Source of the DNA: Helicobacter pylori | Lineage (GTDB): Bacteria; Campylobacterota; Campylobacteria; Campylobacterales; Helicobacteraceae | Direction of reading: 5' to 3' | Length of the DNA stretch: 64,000 bases | NCBI GenBank assembly: GCA_008032955.1 | Contig: CP032046.1 | Coordinates: forward strand, 868,001-932,000 | Shown: positions 39,385 to 48,885 of the stretch, in pieces | Layout of the letters: every line of letters begins with the position of its first letter | Position numbering within the stretch: position 1 is the stretch's first letter | Position numbers and translations under genes: made by a program | The notes under the pieces: model-generated | What the model saw: the letters and a program-made list of their open reading frames with translations, nothing else | The model's database searches: none | What the model was told of the DNA's origin: nothing

Positions 39385-40707
39385 TTAACGCAATTTTTTA
39401 ACCGCTTTTTTCAAGCTGTCTAGCAAATAATCAATATCGTTTATGGAGTGCGTGAAGTGCAAGCTCACTCTAAGCCATCCGGGTTTAGCGTTAAAATCGC
39501 TTGACTTTTGAGCGTTAAGATTCAATAAATCATGCCCATAAGGCCCCGCGCAAGAGCAACCTGCACGGGTCTCAATAGCGTATTCATAGCTTAAAACCCT
39601 CGCTAAATCATAGGGCGAAATCCCCCCAATATTAAAAGCCACTACCCCCACACGACTCGCTGTTAAATTCCCATAAATATTAATAGCGGGCAAGTCTTTT
39701 AAGCCATGCATAAGCACTCTTAAAAGGTTGTTTTCTTTCTTGTGGATAAAATCCAAACCGCATTCATCTCTTAATTGATACGCTAGAGCACTCCTGTAAA
39801 ATTGCAACAACCCTGGCGTGCCAAATTCTTCCCTCAAAGGCAATTCATCAATAAATTCATGCCGTGTGCAATTAGCGTATTTAATCACGCCCCCTGCGCT
39901 AAAACTCGGGGCGATTTGCGTGTCAATCAAATCTTTAGAAATGCCTAAAAGACCGCACCCTCCAATACCCCCTAAAAGCTTATGAGGCGCATAAAAACCG
40001 GTTTGGTACTCGCAATCTTTAGGGTTGGCATGCGCGCTAAAATTCGCTAAATCCAAAGCCAAAGTAGCCCTATATTTCTTGCACAATGATGAAACTTCTT
40101 TTAAGGGCGTGAGCAGTCCGGTTACGTTAGAAGCCGCGCTCATAGAAACCAGGCTGTTAGGGGATTTTTTTAAAGTTTGCTCTAAAATTTCTAAATCCAA
40201 TAAGCCATGTTCATTCAAAGGGATACGCACCACTTCACACAAGCCTTCACGCCAGCTAATCTCATTAGAATGATGCTCATAAGGCCCTACAATCACACGC
40301 TTTAAAGCCATATCTTTCAAATACGGCTCTAAATTTTTCTTCGTTTTTGAAGGGATACACACCCCTAAAATTTCTTGAAATTTCTTAATCGCTGAGCTCG
40401 CCCCATACCCTGCGCTCAAGACGCAATGATTATCGCTCAAATTTAAAGAACGCTTCAACTTTTCTTGGCACTCTTTTAAAAGCATGCCCATTAAAATCGC
40501 ATGTTTAGAAGCGACAGAATGAGCGTTCGCGTAATAAGGCAGTAAGGATTTCACGCGCTTTTCCACTAAAACGCTCGCTAAACCTGAAGCCCCCCAGTCA
40601 AAATAAGACACCCCTTTTTTTAAAATAATGCTGGATTTAACCTGCTCTAAAGGACTCTCGTTAGGGTTGAGTAAGGGGGCAAAACTCCTGTTTAAAAACG
40701 CTTGCAC
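39385..40707 (-). CDS. Class V aminotransferase / cysteine desulfurase-like protein
   Basis: The 440-residue PLP enzyme shows YFDWGASGLASVLVE at the start, the PLP-His region YEHHSNEISWR, the aspartate in LALDLANFSAHA, the PLP lysine in APHKLLGG and the C-terminal loop ETRAGCSCAGPYGHDLL. The Cys in that loop is where NifS/CsdA enzymes carry the catalytic persulfide cysteine, so cysteine desulfurase activity is plausible. The main NifS-NifU pair of H. pylori lies elsewhere, so this is probably an accessory enzyme. It follows the HIT gene by 18 bases. Confidence 0.83.
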   Translation of the reverse strand: MQAFLNRSFAPLLNPNESPLEQVKSSIILKKGVSYFDWGASGLASVLVEKRVKSLLPYYANAHSVASKHAILMGMLLKECQEKLKRSLNLSDNHCVLSAGYGASSAIKKFQEILGVCIPSKTKKNLEPYLKDMALKRVIVGPYEHHSNEISWREGLCEVVRIPLNEHGLLDLEILEQTLKKSPNSLVSMSAASNVTGLLTPLKEVSSLCKKYRATLALDLANFSAHANPKDCEYQTGFYAPHKLLGGIGGCGLLGISKDLIDTQIAPSFSAGGVIKYANCTRHEFIDELPLREEFGTPGLLQFYRSALAYQLRDECGLDFIHKKENNLLRVLMHGLKDLPAINIYGNLTASRVGVVAFNIGGISPYDLARVLSYEYAIETRAGCSCAGPYGHDLLNLNAQKSSDFNAKPGWLRVSLHFTHSINDIDYLLDSLKKAVKKLR

Positions 40708-40725
40708 GAAACACCACCAACGCTT

Positions 40726-41040
40726 TTAATGTTTGTCTCCGCTTAAAATATGAAAATGCAAATGCATCACCTCTTGCCCGGCGTTTTTACCCACATTGGT
40801 TAAAAGCTTGTAACCCTCTTCTTTGATGCCTAATTTTTCCACCACTTCAAAAATAAAACTTGTCATTTGCGCCATAAGCTCTGGGGTGATGCCATTAAAA
40901 TCCTGAATGCTTTGCTTAGGGATCACTAACGCATGCACTTTCGCTTTAGGGTTAATGTCATAAAAGGATAAAAAACGCTCGTTTTCTAAAATCTTAGAAC
41001 AAGGGATTTCGCCTTGGATTATTTTTTCAAACACATTCAT
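40726..41040 (-). CDS. HIT-family nucleotide-binding hydrolase
   Basis: The 104-residue product carries the histidine triad VMHLHFHILSG near its C-terminus and the N-terminal FEKIIQGEIPCSKILE typical of HinT-like proteins. These hydrolyse purine nucleoside phosphoramidates such as AMP-lysine. It is divergent from pheS and is the first gene of a minus-strand run with the NifS-like and DUF3972-like genes. Confidence 0.9.
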   Translation of the reverse strand: MNVFEKIIQGEIPCSKILENERFLSFYDINPKAKVHALVIPKQSIQDFNGITPELMAQMTSFIFEVVEKLGIKEEGYKLLTNVGKNAGQEVMHLHFHILSGDKH

Positions 41041-41120
41041 GCTTTTTTGCTCCCTTTTAAGGTTTTTCTTTTATTAAAGTTGTATTATAGCTTTTTAAAA
41101 ATAAAATATAAGGATCATTA

Positions 41121-42107
41121 TTGCACACCTTAATAGAGCGATTAGAAAAGGTTACTAATAGCAAAGAGTTAGAAGAAGTGCGTTTGAATGCTTTGGGTAA
41201 AAAAGGGGTTTTTGCGGATAAATTCAACCAGCTCAAAAATCTAAACGGCGAAGAAAAAAACGCCTTTGCTAAAGAAATCCACCATTATAAACAAGCGTTT
41301 GAAAAGGCCTTTGAATGGAAAAAAAAGGCTATTTTAGAGCTTGAATTAGAAGAACGCTTGAAAAAAGAAAAAATTGATGTGAGCTTGTTTAACGCTATCA
41401 AAACAAGCTCTTCTCACCCTTTAAATCACACTAAAAATAAAATCATTGAATTTTTCACCCCATTAGGATACAAGCTTGAAATCGGCTCTTTAGTGGAAGA
41501 TGATTTCCATAATTTCAGCGCTTTAAACTTGCCTCCTTACCACCCTGCAAGAGACATGCAAGACACTTTTTATTTTAAAGATCACAAGCTTTTAAGGACC
41601 CACACTTCGCCCGTTCAAATCCACACCATGCAAGAACAAACCCCACCCATTAAAATGATCTGTTTAGGCGAAACCTTTAGGCGCGATTATGATTTGACCC
41701 ACACGCCCATGTTCCATCAAATTGAAGGGCTTGTCGTGGATCAAAAAGGGAATATCCGTTTCACGCACTTAAAGGGCGTGATCGAAGACTTTTTGCATTA
41801 TTTCTTTGGCGGCGTGAAATTAAGGTGGCGTTCTAGCTTTTTCCCTTTCACAGAGCCAAGCGCTGAAGTGGATATTAGTTGCGTGTTTTGCAAGCAGGAA
41901 GGCTGTAGGGTTTGCTCGCACACGGGCTGGTTAGAAGTGTTAGGTTGTGGCATGGTCAATAATGCGGTGTTTGAAGCCATAGGGTATGAGAATGTGAGCG
42001 GGTTTGCCTTTGGCATGGGGATTGAAAGATTGGCCATGCTGACTTGTCAAATCAATGATTTACGCAGTTTCTTTGAAACTGATTTGAGAGTGTTGGAGAG
42101 TTTTTAA
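41121..42107 (+). CDS. pheS: Phenylalanyl-tRNA synthetase alpha subunit
   Basis: PheS is the catalytic half of the heterotetramer that charges tRNA(Phe). The 328-residue product has the N-terminal coiled coil, motif 2 around [19 protein letters not shown], and motif 3 around [14 protein letters not shown]. It also shows [17 protein letters not shown], a Cys-rich insertion found in many bacterial PheS. The start is TTG, supported by ATAAGGATC at normal spacing. The pheT start overlaps its stop by one base (TAATG). Confidence 0.95.
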   Translation: MHTLIERLEKVTNSKELEEVRLNALGKKGVFADKFNQLKNLNGEEKNAFAKEIHHYKQAFEKAFEWKKKAILELELEERLKKEKIDVSLFNAIKTSSSHPLNHTKNKIIEFFTPLGYKLEIGSLVEDDFHNFSALNLPPYHPARDMQDTFYFKDHKLLRTHTSPVQIHTMQEQTPPIKMICLGETFRRDYDLTHTPMFHQIEGLVVDQKGNIRFTHLKGVIEDFLHYFFGGVKLRWRSSFFPFTEPSAEVDISCVFCKQEGCRVCSHTGWLEVLGCGMVNNAVFEAIGYENVSGFAFGMGIERLAMLTCQINDLRSFFETDLRVLESF

Positions 42108-44401
42108 TGAAACTAAGCGTCAATGATTTGAATGTTTTTGTCAATACGCCTAAAGATATAGCCAAACTCTGTGAGGATTTGAGCTGCTTAGGCTTAGAAG
42201 TGGAAAGCTGTATCCCTTGTATCGCTCCTAAAAATGTGGTTGTGGGTAAAGTTTTAGAAAAAGCCCCCCACAAAAACGCTGAAAAACTCAGCGTGTGTCA
42301 AGTGGATATTGGCAAAGAAGTGTTGCCAGTCGTGTGCGGGGCTAAAAATGTCGCGCCAAACCAATTTGCGCCAGTCGCTCTCAAAGGAGCGATCATAGGC
42401 TCAACCACAATCGCTAAAACCGAGCTTAGGGGGGTAGAAAGCCATGGCATGATTTGCTCTAGCATTGAATTAGGCTTCCCTAAAATCAATGATGGCATCT
42501 TGGAATTAGATGAGAGCGTTGGGGAGTTGGTTTTAGGGAAGGAATTACATGAATACGCCCCTTTCAACACGCATGTTTTAGAAATTTCATTGACCCCCAA
42601 TCGTGGGGATTGCTTGAGCGTTTTAGGTATTGCTAGAGAGATTAGCGCCTTTTATCACACGCCCCTAAAACCCATTAAGGCTCTAAATTTTACGCCAACA
42701 AGCGATTTGATCACGCTTAGTGCGGGTGAAAATATTGAATCGCATCTAGCTTATTATTTGATTTGCAACCATTCATTAAAAACCCCTTTAAATATCAAGC
42801 TTTCGCTCGCTCATAACAATGCCTTAAGCGAGAACGATCTGAACAATTTCATAGAATTTAGCGCGCATTTTAGTGGGGTAATATTGAACGCTTATAGCCT
42901 GAATAAAACCCCTATGGATTTGAGCGTGAAAAACGATGAAAACAACCTTGAAAGCGTTTATATCAACCATCAAAAACGCTCCACTATCGCTATCAAGCAT
43001 CAAGATCAAAAAGATTTGAGCGAGTGTTTGCTTTTAGAGGCGAGTTATACCGATCCTGTAAGCCTGTCTTTAAAATTACACGCTCTAAAAGACAAAACGC
43101 TTCAAAAAGACAACGCCCTTATTTATAGGAGCGCTAGAGGGAGCAACCCTAATCTATCAGACGGCCTGAATTTTTTAAGCACTCATTTAAAAGCCACGAT
43201 TTTAGAAAGCAAACAAACCAAGCATTCTTTAAAAGATCACGCCCTTAAATTCCAGCTTGAAGACATCACCGAAATTTTGGGACTTGCTGTAGAAGAAGAA
43301 AAAATTCAAGGCATTTTAAAAAGTTTAGGTTTTAAAGTTAGCATAAAAGTGTCAAACTCAAAACCCCAAGTTTTAGAGGTTATCGTTCCCAATTTCAGGC
43401 ATGACATTAAAACGATCCAAGATATTGCTGAAGAAATCTTGCGCTTTGTAGGGATTGATAATTTGATCTCAAAGCCCCTTGATTGCGTCAGTAGCAAAAA
43501 TTCAAACCCCCATTATGACACGCACCGCTTTTTTGAAAACCTTAAACACAAGGCTCTCGCTTGCGGTTTTAAAGAAGTCATTCATTATGTGTTTTATTCT
43601 AAAGAAAAGCAGCAAAAACTAGGCTTTGAAGTTTTAGAAGATCCCCTAGAATTGCAAAACCCTATCACAACGGAGTTAAACACCCTAAGAACGAGCCTTG
43701 TTTGCGGGCTTTTAGACGCCAGTTTAAGGAATAAGAATTTAGGGTTTAAAAGCATAGCCCTTTATGAAAAGGGGAGCGTGTATAACTCTAAAAGAGAAGA
43801 AACCCAAAAACTAGGCTTTTTAGCGAGCGGCTTGCAAAAAAAAGAAAGTTACCCTGATGCTAAGGGCAAGGCTTGGGATTTTTACTCTTTTGCCGAATGC
43901 GTTTCAAAAGTTATAGGGGATTTTAGCTTGGAAAAACTAACCACTCAAACCCCTATTAACCACCCTTACCAGAGCGCTAAAATCATTCAAAATCATGAAA
44001 TCATAGGCGTAATCGCTAAAATCCACCCCAAAGTGATCCAGGAATTGGATTTGTTTGAAAGCTATTACGCTGAGATAGACGCTTCTAAACTCAAACGCCA
44101 TGCCATGCTGTTAAAGCCCTTTAGCATTTACCCTAGCAGTGTGAGGGATTTGACTCTCATCATTGATGAAAATACCGCTTTTAGCAAGATTAAAAAAGCC
44201 CTAAAAGACGCTCAAATCCCTAATTTAAGCGAGGTTCTACCCCTTGATATTTTTAAAGAAAGCGATAACACCATAGCCTTAAGCGTGCGTTGCGTGATCC
44301 ATTCTTTAGAAAAAACCCTGAATGATGAAGAGGTCAATTCAGCCGTGCAAAAAGCACTTGAAATTTTAGAAAAAGAATTTAACGCCCGCCTTAAGGGATA
44401 A
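42107..44401 (+). CDS. pheT: Phenylalanyl-tRNA synthetase beta subunit
   Basis: The 764-residue subunit has the N-terminal OB-fold tRNA-binding domain (NVVVGKVLEKAPHKNAEKLSV), the editing-domain region with SLTPNRGDCLSVLG, the B5 domain, the class II-like core, and the C-terminal ferredoxin-fold anticodon domain starting near FSIYPSSVRDLTLIID. It is coupled to pheS and followed by aroA after 15 bases. Confidence 0.95.
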   Translation: MKLSVNDLNVFVNTPKDIAKLCEDLSCLGLEVESCIPCIAPKNVVVGKVLEKAPHKNAEKLSVCQVDIGKEVLPVVCGAKNVAPNQFAPVALKGAIIGSTTIAKTELRGVESHGMICSSIELGFPKINDGILELDESVGELVLGKELHEYAPFNTHVLEISLTPNRGDCLSVLGIAREISAFYHTPLKPIKALNFTPTSDLITLSAGENIESHLAYYLICNHSLKTPLNIKLSLAHNNALSENDLNNFIEFSAHFSGVILNAYSLNKTPMDLSVKNDENNLESVYINHQKRSTIAIKHQDQKDLSECLLLEASYTDPVSLSLKLHALKDKTLQKDNALIYRSARGSNPNLSDGLNFLSTHLKATILESKQTKHSLKDHALKFQLEDITEILGLAVEEEKIQGILKSLGFKVSIKVSNSKPQVLEVIVPNFRHDIKTIQDIAEEILRFVGIDNLISKPLDCVSSKNSNPHYDTHRFFENLKHKALACGFKEVIHYVFYSKEKQQKLGFEVLEDPLELQNPITTELNTLRTSLVCGLLDASLRNKNLGFKSIALYEKGSVYNSKREETQKLGFLASGLQKKESYPDAKGKAWDFYSFAECVSKVIGDFSLEKLTTQTPINHPYQSAKIIQNHEIIGVIAKIHPKVIQELDLFESYYAEIDASKLKRHAMLLKPFSIYPSSVRDLTLIIDENTAFSKIKKALKDAQIPNLSEVLPLDIFKESDNTIALSVRCVIHSLEKTLNDEEVNSAVQKALEILEKEFNARLKG

Positions 44402-44416
44402 TATAAAGGATAATAT

Positions 44417-45706
44417 GTGATAGAGCTTGACATTAACGCTAGCGATAAATCGCTCTCACACAGAGCCGTTATTTTTAGCTTGCTCGCTCAAAAGCCTTGT
44501 GTTGTGCGGAATTTTTTAATGGGAGAAGATTGTTTAAGCTCTTTAGAAATCGCTCAAAATTTAGGGGCTAAAGTGGAAAATACCGCCAAAAATTCTTTTA
44601 AAATCACGCCCCCAACGGCTATAAAAGAGCCTAATAAGATTTTAAATTGCAACAATTCTGGCACCAGTATGCGTTTATACAGCGGGCTTTTAAGCGCTCA
44701 AAAAGGCCTTTTTGTTTTAAGCGGGGACAATTCCCTAAACTCACGCCCCATGAAAAGAATCATTGAGCCTTTAAAAGCTTTTGGGGCAAGGATTTTAGGG
44801 AGAGAGGATAACCATTTCGCCCCCTTAGTGATCTTAGGGAATCCTTTAAAAGCTTGTCATTATGAAAGCCCTATCGCTTCAGCTCAAGTCAAAAGCGCTT
44901 TTATTTTAAGCGCTTTGCAAGCTCAAGGCGTAAGCGTTTATAAAGAAAGCGAGCTTAGCCGTAACCACACAGAAATCATGCTTAAAAGTTTGGGAGCTGA
45001 CATTCAAAATCAAGACGGCGTTTTAAAAATTTCACCCCTAGAAAAACCCCTAGAAGCTTTTGATTTTACTATAGCTAATGATCCGTCTAGTGCGTTTTTT
45101 TTCGCTCTCGCTTGTGCGATTACGCCAAAAAGCCGCCTTCTTTTAAAAAATGTCTTGCTCAACCCCACTCGCATAGAAGCTTTTGAAGTTTTGAAAAAAA
45201 TGGGCGCTTCCATAGAGTATGCGATTCAATCCAAAGATTTAGAAATCATTGGCGATATTTATATAGAACATGCCCCTTTAAAAGCGATCGCTATTAATCA
45301 AAATACCGCTAGCCTTATTGATGAAATCCCTGCTTTAAGCATCGCTATGCTTTTTGCAAAAGGCAAAAGCATGGTTAAAAACGCTAAAGATTTACGAGCC
45401 AAAGAAAGCGATAGGATTAAAGCGGTTGTTTCTAATCTCAAGGCTTTAGGGATTGAGTGCGAAGAGTTTGAAGACGGGTTTTATATAGAGGGATTAGAAG
45501 ATATAAGCCCATTAAAACAGCATTTTTCTAAGATTAAACCCCCCCTTATCAAAAGCTTCAATGATCACAGGATTGCGATGAGTTTTGCTGTTTTAACTTT
45601 AGCACTGCCTTTAGAAATTGATAATTTAGAATGCGCAAACATTTCTTTCCCGCAATTCAAACGCTTGCTCAATCTATTCAAAAAAGGGAGTTTTAATGGA
45701 AATTAA
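44417..45706 (+). CDS. aroA: 3-phosphoshikimate 1-carboxyvinyltransferase (EPSP synthase)
   Basis: AroA joins shikimate 3-phosphate and phosphoenolpyruvate in the shikimate pathway. The 429-residue enzyme shows DKSLSHRAVIFSLLA, NCNNSGTSMRLYSGLLSAQ (PEP loop), SSAFFFALACAI, KESDRIKAV and SFNDHRIAMSFAVL. The start is GTG. The last 11 bases overlap ispH. Confidence 0.96.
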   Translation: MIELDINASDKSLSHRAVIFSLLAQKPCVVRNFLMGEDCLSSLEIAQNLGAKVENTAKNSFKITPPTAIKEPNKILNCNNSGTSMRLYSGLLSAQKGLFVLSGDNSLNSRPMKRIIEPLKAFGARILGREDNHFAPLVILGNPLKACHYESPIASAQVKSAFILSALQAQGVSVYKESELSRNHTEIMLKSLGADIQNQDGVLKISPLEKPLEAFDFTIANDPSSAFFFALACAITPKSRLLLKNVLLNPTRIEAFEVLKKMGASIEYAIQSKDLEIIGDIYIEHAPLKAIAINQNTASLIDEIPALSIAMLFAKGKSMVKNAKDLRAKESDRIKAVVSNLKALGIECEEFEDGFYIEGLEDISPLKQHFSKIKPPLIKSFNDHRIAMSFAVLTLALPLEIDNLECANISFPQFKRLLNLFKKGSFNGN

Positions 45707-46520
45707 AATGGCTAAGGATTATGGTTTTTGTTTTGGCGTCAAAAGAGCGATACAAATCGCTGAAAAAAATCAAAACAGCTTGATTTTTGGCTCGCTCATC
45801 CATAACGCTAAAGAAATCAATCGTTTGGAAAAAAACTTCAATGTGAAAATTGAAGAAGACCCTAAAAAAATCCCTAAAAATAAGAGCGTGATCATAAGAA
45901 CCCATGGCATTCCTAAGCAGGATTTAGAATACTTGAAAAATAAGGGGGTCAAAATCACTGATGCGACTTGCCCGTATGTGATCAAACCTCAGCAAATTGT
46001 GGAATCCATGAGCAAAGAAGGGTATCAAATCGTGCTTTTTGGGGATATTAACCACCCTGAAGTCAAGGGCGTGATCAGCTATGCCACTAACCAAGCTCTA
46101 GTCATCAATTCGTTAGAAGAATTGCAAGAAAAAAAATTGCAACGAAAAGTGGCTTTAGTTTCTCAAACCACCAAACAAACCCCAAAACTCTTGCAAATCG
46201 CTTCCTATTTGGTGGAAAGATGCACTGAAGTGCGTATTTTTAACACGATTTGTAACGCCACTTCCTACAACCAAAAAGCCGCTTTGGATTTGAGTAAGGA
46301 AGTGGATATTATGATAGTCGTGGGTGGTAAAACTTCCTCAAACACCAAACAGCTCTTAAGCATCGCCAAACAGCATTGCAAAGACAGCTACTTGGTAGAA
46401 GATGAAAACGAATTAGAGTTGGCGTGGTTTAAGGATAAAAAATTGTGTGGGATTACCGCTGGGGCTTCCACGCCGGACTGGATTATAGAAAATGTCAAGC
46501 AAAAAATCAGCACGATTTAA
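45696..46520 (+). CDS. ispH: 4-hydroxy-3-methylbut-2-enyl diphosphate reductase
   Basis: IspH performs the last step of the MEP isoprenoid pathway, reducing HMBPP to IPP and DMAPP with a 4Fe-4S cluster. The three cluster cysteines are in DYGFCFGVKRA, TDATCPYVIK and FNTICNATSYNQ. The catalytic Glu region and TKQTPKLL are also present. The 274-residue length is normal. It overlaps aroA, implying translational coupling. rpsA follows after a 120-base gap with its own promoter. Confidence 0.96.
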   Translation: MEIKMAKDYGFCFGVKRAIQIAEKNQNSLIFGSLIHNAKEINRLEKNFNVKIEEDPKKIPKNKSVIIRTHGIPKQDLEYLKNKGVKITDATCPYVIKPQQIVESMSKEGYQIVLFGDINHPEVKGVISYATNQALVINSLEELQEKKLQRKVALVSQTTKQTPKLLQIASYLVERCTEVRIFNTICNATSYNQKAALDLSKEVDIMIVVGGKTSSNTKQLLSIAKQHCKDSYLVEDENELELAWFKDKKLCGITAGASTPDWIIENVKQKISTI

Positions 46521-46593
46521 CACATTTTGAAAATTTTCTTTAAAAAAACCGCTAATTGTTAGTTTTTAAACGATTTTGTAAGCTAAAAAAGGA

Positions 46594-46599
46594 TACAAT
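46594..46599 (+). promoter_or_regulatory. -10 box of rpsA
   Basis: TACAAT in AAAGGATACAATACCC, 42 bases before the rpsA ATG. Confidence 0.5.
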
Positions 46600-46640
46600 A
46601 CCCTTAAGGATTTTATATTTATTTTATAGTAAGGCAGTCA

Positions 46641-48311
46641 ATGAGCAAGATAGCAGATGATCAGAACTTTAATGACGAGGAGGAAAACTTCGCAAAACTC
46701 TTTAAAAAAGAATTAGAAAAAGAAGAAACCCTAGAAAAAGGCACTATCAAAGAAGGGCTAATCGTTTCCATCAATGAGAATGATGGTTATGCCATGGTGA
46801 GCGTGGGCGGTAAGACAGAAGGCCGTTTGGCTTTGAGTGAGATCACCGATGAAAAGGGGCAGTTGCTGTATCAAAAAAATGACCCCATTATCGTGCATGT
46901 GTCCGAGAAAGGTGAACACCCTAGCGTTTCCTACAAAAAGGCCATTTCCCAACAAAAGATTCAGGCTAAAATTGAAGAATTGGGCGAAAACTATGAAAAT
47001 GCCATTATTGAAGGCAAGATTGTAGGCAAGAATAAAGGGGGCTATATTGTGGAGTCTCAAGGCGTGGAGTATTTCCTCTCCCGCTCGCACTCTTCTTTAA
47101 AGAATGACGCAAACCATATCGGCAAACGCATTAAAGCGTGTATCATTCGTGTGGATAAGGAAAACCATTCTATCAATATTTCTCGCAAACGATTCTTTGA
47201 AGTCAATGACAAACGACAGCTTGAGGTTTCTAAAGAATTGTTAGAAGCTAAAGAGTCGGTGTTAGGGGTTGTGAGGCAGATCACCCCTTTTGGCATTTTT
47301 GTAGAAGCTAAGGGGATTGAGGGCTTGGTTCATTATTCTGAAATCAGCCATAAAGGGCCAGTAAACCCTGAAAAATACTACAAAGAGGGCGATGAAGTCT
47401 ATGTCAAAGCTATCGCTTATGATGCAGAAAAAAGACGCCTTTCACTCTCCATAAAAGCGACCATAGAAGACCCATGGGAAGAGATCCAAGACAAACTAAA
47501 ACCCGGATACGCCATTAAGGTGGTGGTGAGCAATATTGAACATTACGGGGTGTTTGTGGATATTGGTAATGATATTGAAGGCTTTTTGCATGTTTCTGAA
47601 ATCTCTTGGGATAAAAATGTCAGCCACCCTAGCCATTACTTGAGCGTGGGGCAGGAGATTGATGTGAAGATCATTGACATTGATCCTAAAAACCGCCGCT
47701 TAAGGGTTTCTTTAAAACAACTCACTAACAGGCCTTTTGATGTTTTTGAATCCAAACACCAGGTAGGGGATGTTTTAGAAGGCAAAGTGGCGACTTTAAC
47801 GGATTTTGGGGCGTTTTTGAATCTAGGTGGGGTGGATGGTTTGCTCCACAATCACGATGCTTTTTGGGATAAAGATAAAAAATGCAAAGACCACTATAAA
47901 ATTAGCGATGTGATCAAAGTGAAAATCCTTAAAATCAACAAAAAAGATAAAAAGATTTCTTTGAGCGCGAAGCACTTGGTGACTTCCCCTACAGAAGAAT
48001 TCGCTCAAAAGCATAAAACAGACAGCGTGATTCAAGGCAAAGTGGTGAGCATTAAGGATTTTGGCGTTTTCATTCATGCTGATGGCATTGATGTGCTGAT
48101 CAAAAATGAAGATTTGAACCCCTTGAAAAAAGATGAAATCAGAATGGGGCAGGAAATCACTTGCGTGGTTGTTGCGATTGAAAAATCTAACAACAAGGTG
48201 CGTGCTTCTGTGCATAGGTTAGAGCGCAAAAAAGAAAAAGAAGAATTGCAAGCTTTTAACACGAGCGATGATAAAATGACTTTAGGGGATATTCTTAAAG
48301 AAAAACTCTAA
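46641..48311 (+). CDS. rpsA: 30S ribosomal protein S1
   Basis: S1 binds mRNA leaders and brings them to the 30S subunit. The 556-residue protein contains about six S1-type OB folds, seen as repeated phrases: VVRQITPFGIFVEAKGIEGLVHYSEIS, VVSNIEHYGVFVDIGNDIEGFLHVSE-type, VATLTDFGAFLNLGG and VVSIKDFGVFIHADGI (each quoted in short form). The first repeat is less conserved, as expected for the ribosome-binding repeats. The N-terminus is acidic and Lys/Glu-rich. Confidence 0.95.
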   Translation: MSKIADDQNFNDEEENFAKLFKKELEKEETLEKGTIKEGLIVSINENDGYAMVSVGGKTEGRLALSEITDEKGQLLYQKNDPIIVHVSEKGEHPSVSYKKAISQQKIQAKIEELGENYENAIIEGKIVGKNKGGYIVESQGVEYFLSRSHSSLKNDANHIGKRIKACIIRVDKENHSINISRKRFFEVNDKRQLEVSKELLEAKESVLGVVRQITPFGIFVEAKGIEGLVHYSEISHKGPVNPEKYYKEGDEVYVKAIAYDAEKRRLSLSIKATIEDPWEEIQDKLKPGYAIKVVVSNIEHYGVFVDIGNDIEGFLHVSEISWDKNVSHPSHYLSVGQEIDVKIIDIDPKNRRLRVSLKQLTNRPFDVFESKHQVGDVLEGKVATLTDFGAFLNLGGVDGLLHNHDAFWDKDKKCKDHYKISDVIKVKILKINKKDKKISLSAKHLVTSPTEEFAQKHKTDSVIQGKVVSIKDFGVFIHADGIDVLIKNEDLNPLKKDEIRMGQEITCVVVAIEKSNNKVRASVHRLERKKEKEELQAFNTSDDKMTLGDILKEKL

Positions 48312-48339
48312 AGAGCGATTTTAAAAGCATGAGAATGGC

Positions 48340-48870
48340 ATGAGATTTAAGGGTGTTGTTGCTTTTATTTCCCTAACTGTCGCTCTTGGCGTTTTAGCCT
48401 ATTTGTTTTTAAGCGTTAAAAAAGAAATGCCCGTTGCTTCTCATGCGATCTCTCAAACACATGCGATCTCTCAAACCAATGAAAAAAGCCATGAAATCAA
48501 CCTAGAAGAAAGCCCTAATAATCCTAATACCCCTAACGATGAAAAAGCCCCCCATAACGAAGAAGATCATAATAACACCCTTTCTCAAAACCTTGATGCG
48601 CAAGAAGTCATCAATTACCCCGTTATTGAGCATCATTTTGAAATCCCTTTTGAAGAAAAAAAAAGGGAGTATTCAAAGCTTATCATTAAGGATTTAAAGG
48701 ACTATCAATGGTGGTGTTTAAAAGAAATCCTCAAAAAAGAACAAATTGATTACGCTTACGATAACACCAAAAACCAACCCAACCTCATCATCTATTTAGA
48801 TGAAAATAAAAAAGAACGCTTGCTGGCTGATTTAGACTATTATAAAATACGCTATCATGCTGTTTTTTAA
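48340..48870 (+). CDS. Membrane-anchored protein of unknown function (HP0398-like)
   Basis: The 176-residue product has one membrane segment at about residues 5-27 (uncleaved anchor or signal), then an Asn/Pro/Glu-rich linker. A small C-terminal domain (KLIIKDLKDYQWWCLKEIL ... LIIYLDENKKERLLADLDYY) resembles a SPOR-like or ferredoxin-like alpha-beta fold, but I cannot assign it. A short repeat HAISQT occurs twice near residue 36. It is 28 bases after rpsA and 15 before serA, in the same direction. Confidence 0.65.
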   Translation: MRFKGVVAFISLTVALGVLAYLFLSVKKEMPVASHAISQTHAISQTNEKSHEINLEESPNNPNTPNDEKAPHNEEDHNNTLSQNLDAQEVINYPVIEHHFEIPFEEKKREYSKLIIKDLKDYQWWCLKEILKKEQIDYAYDNTKNQPNLIIYLDENKKERLLADLDYYKIRYHAVF

Positions 48871-48885
48871 ATTCAAAGGATAAAA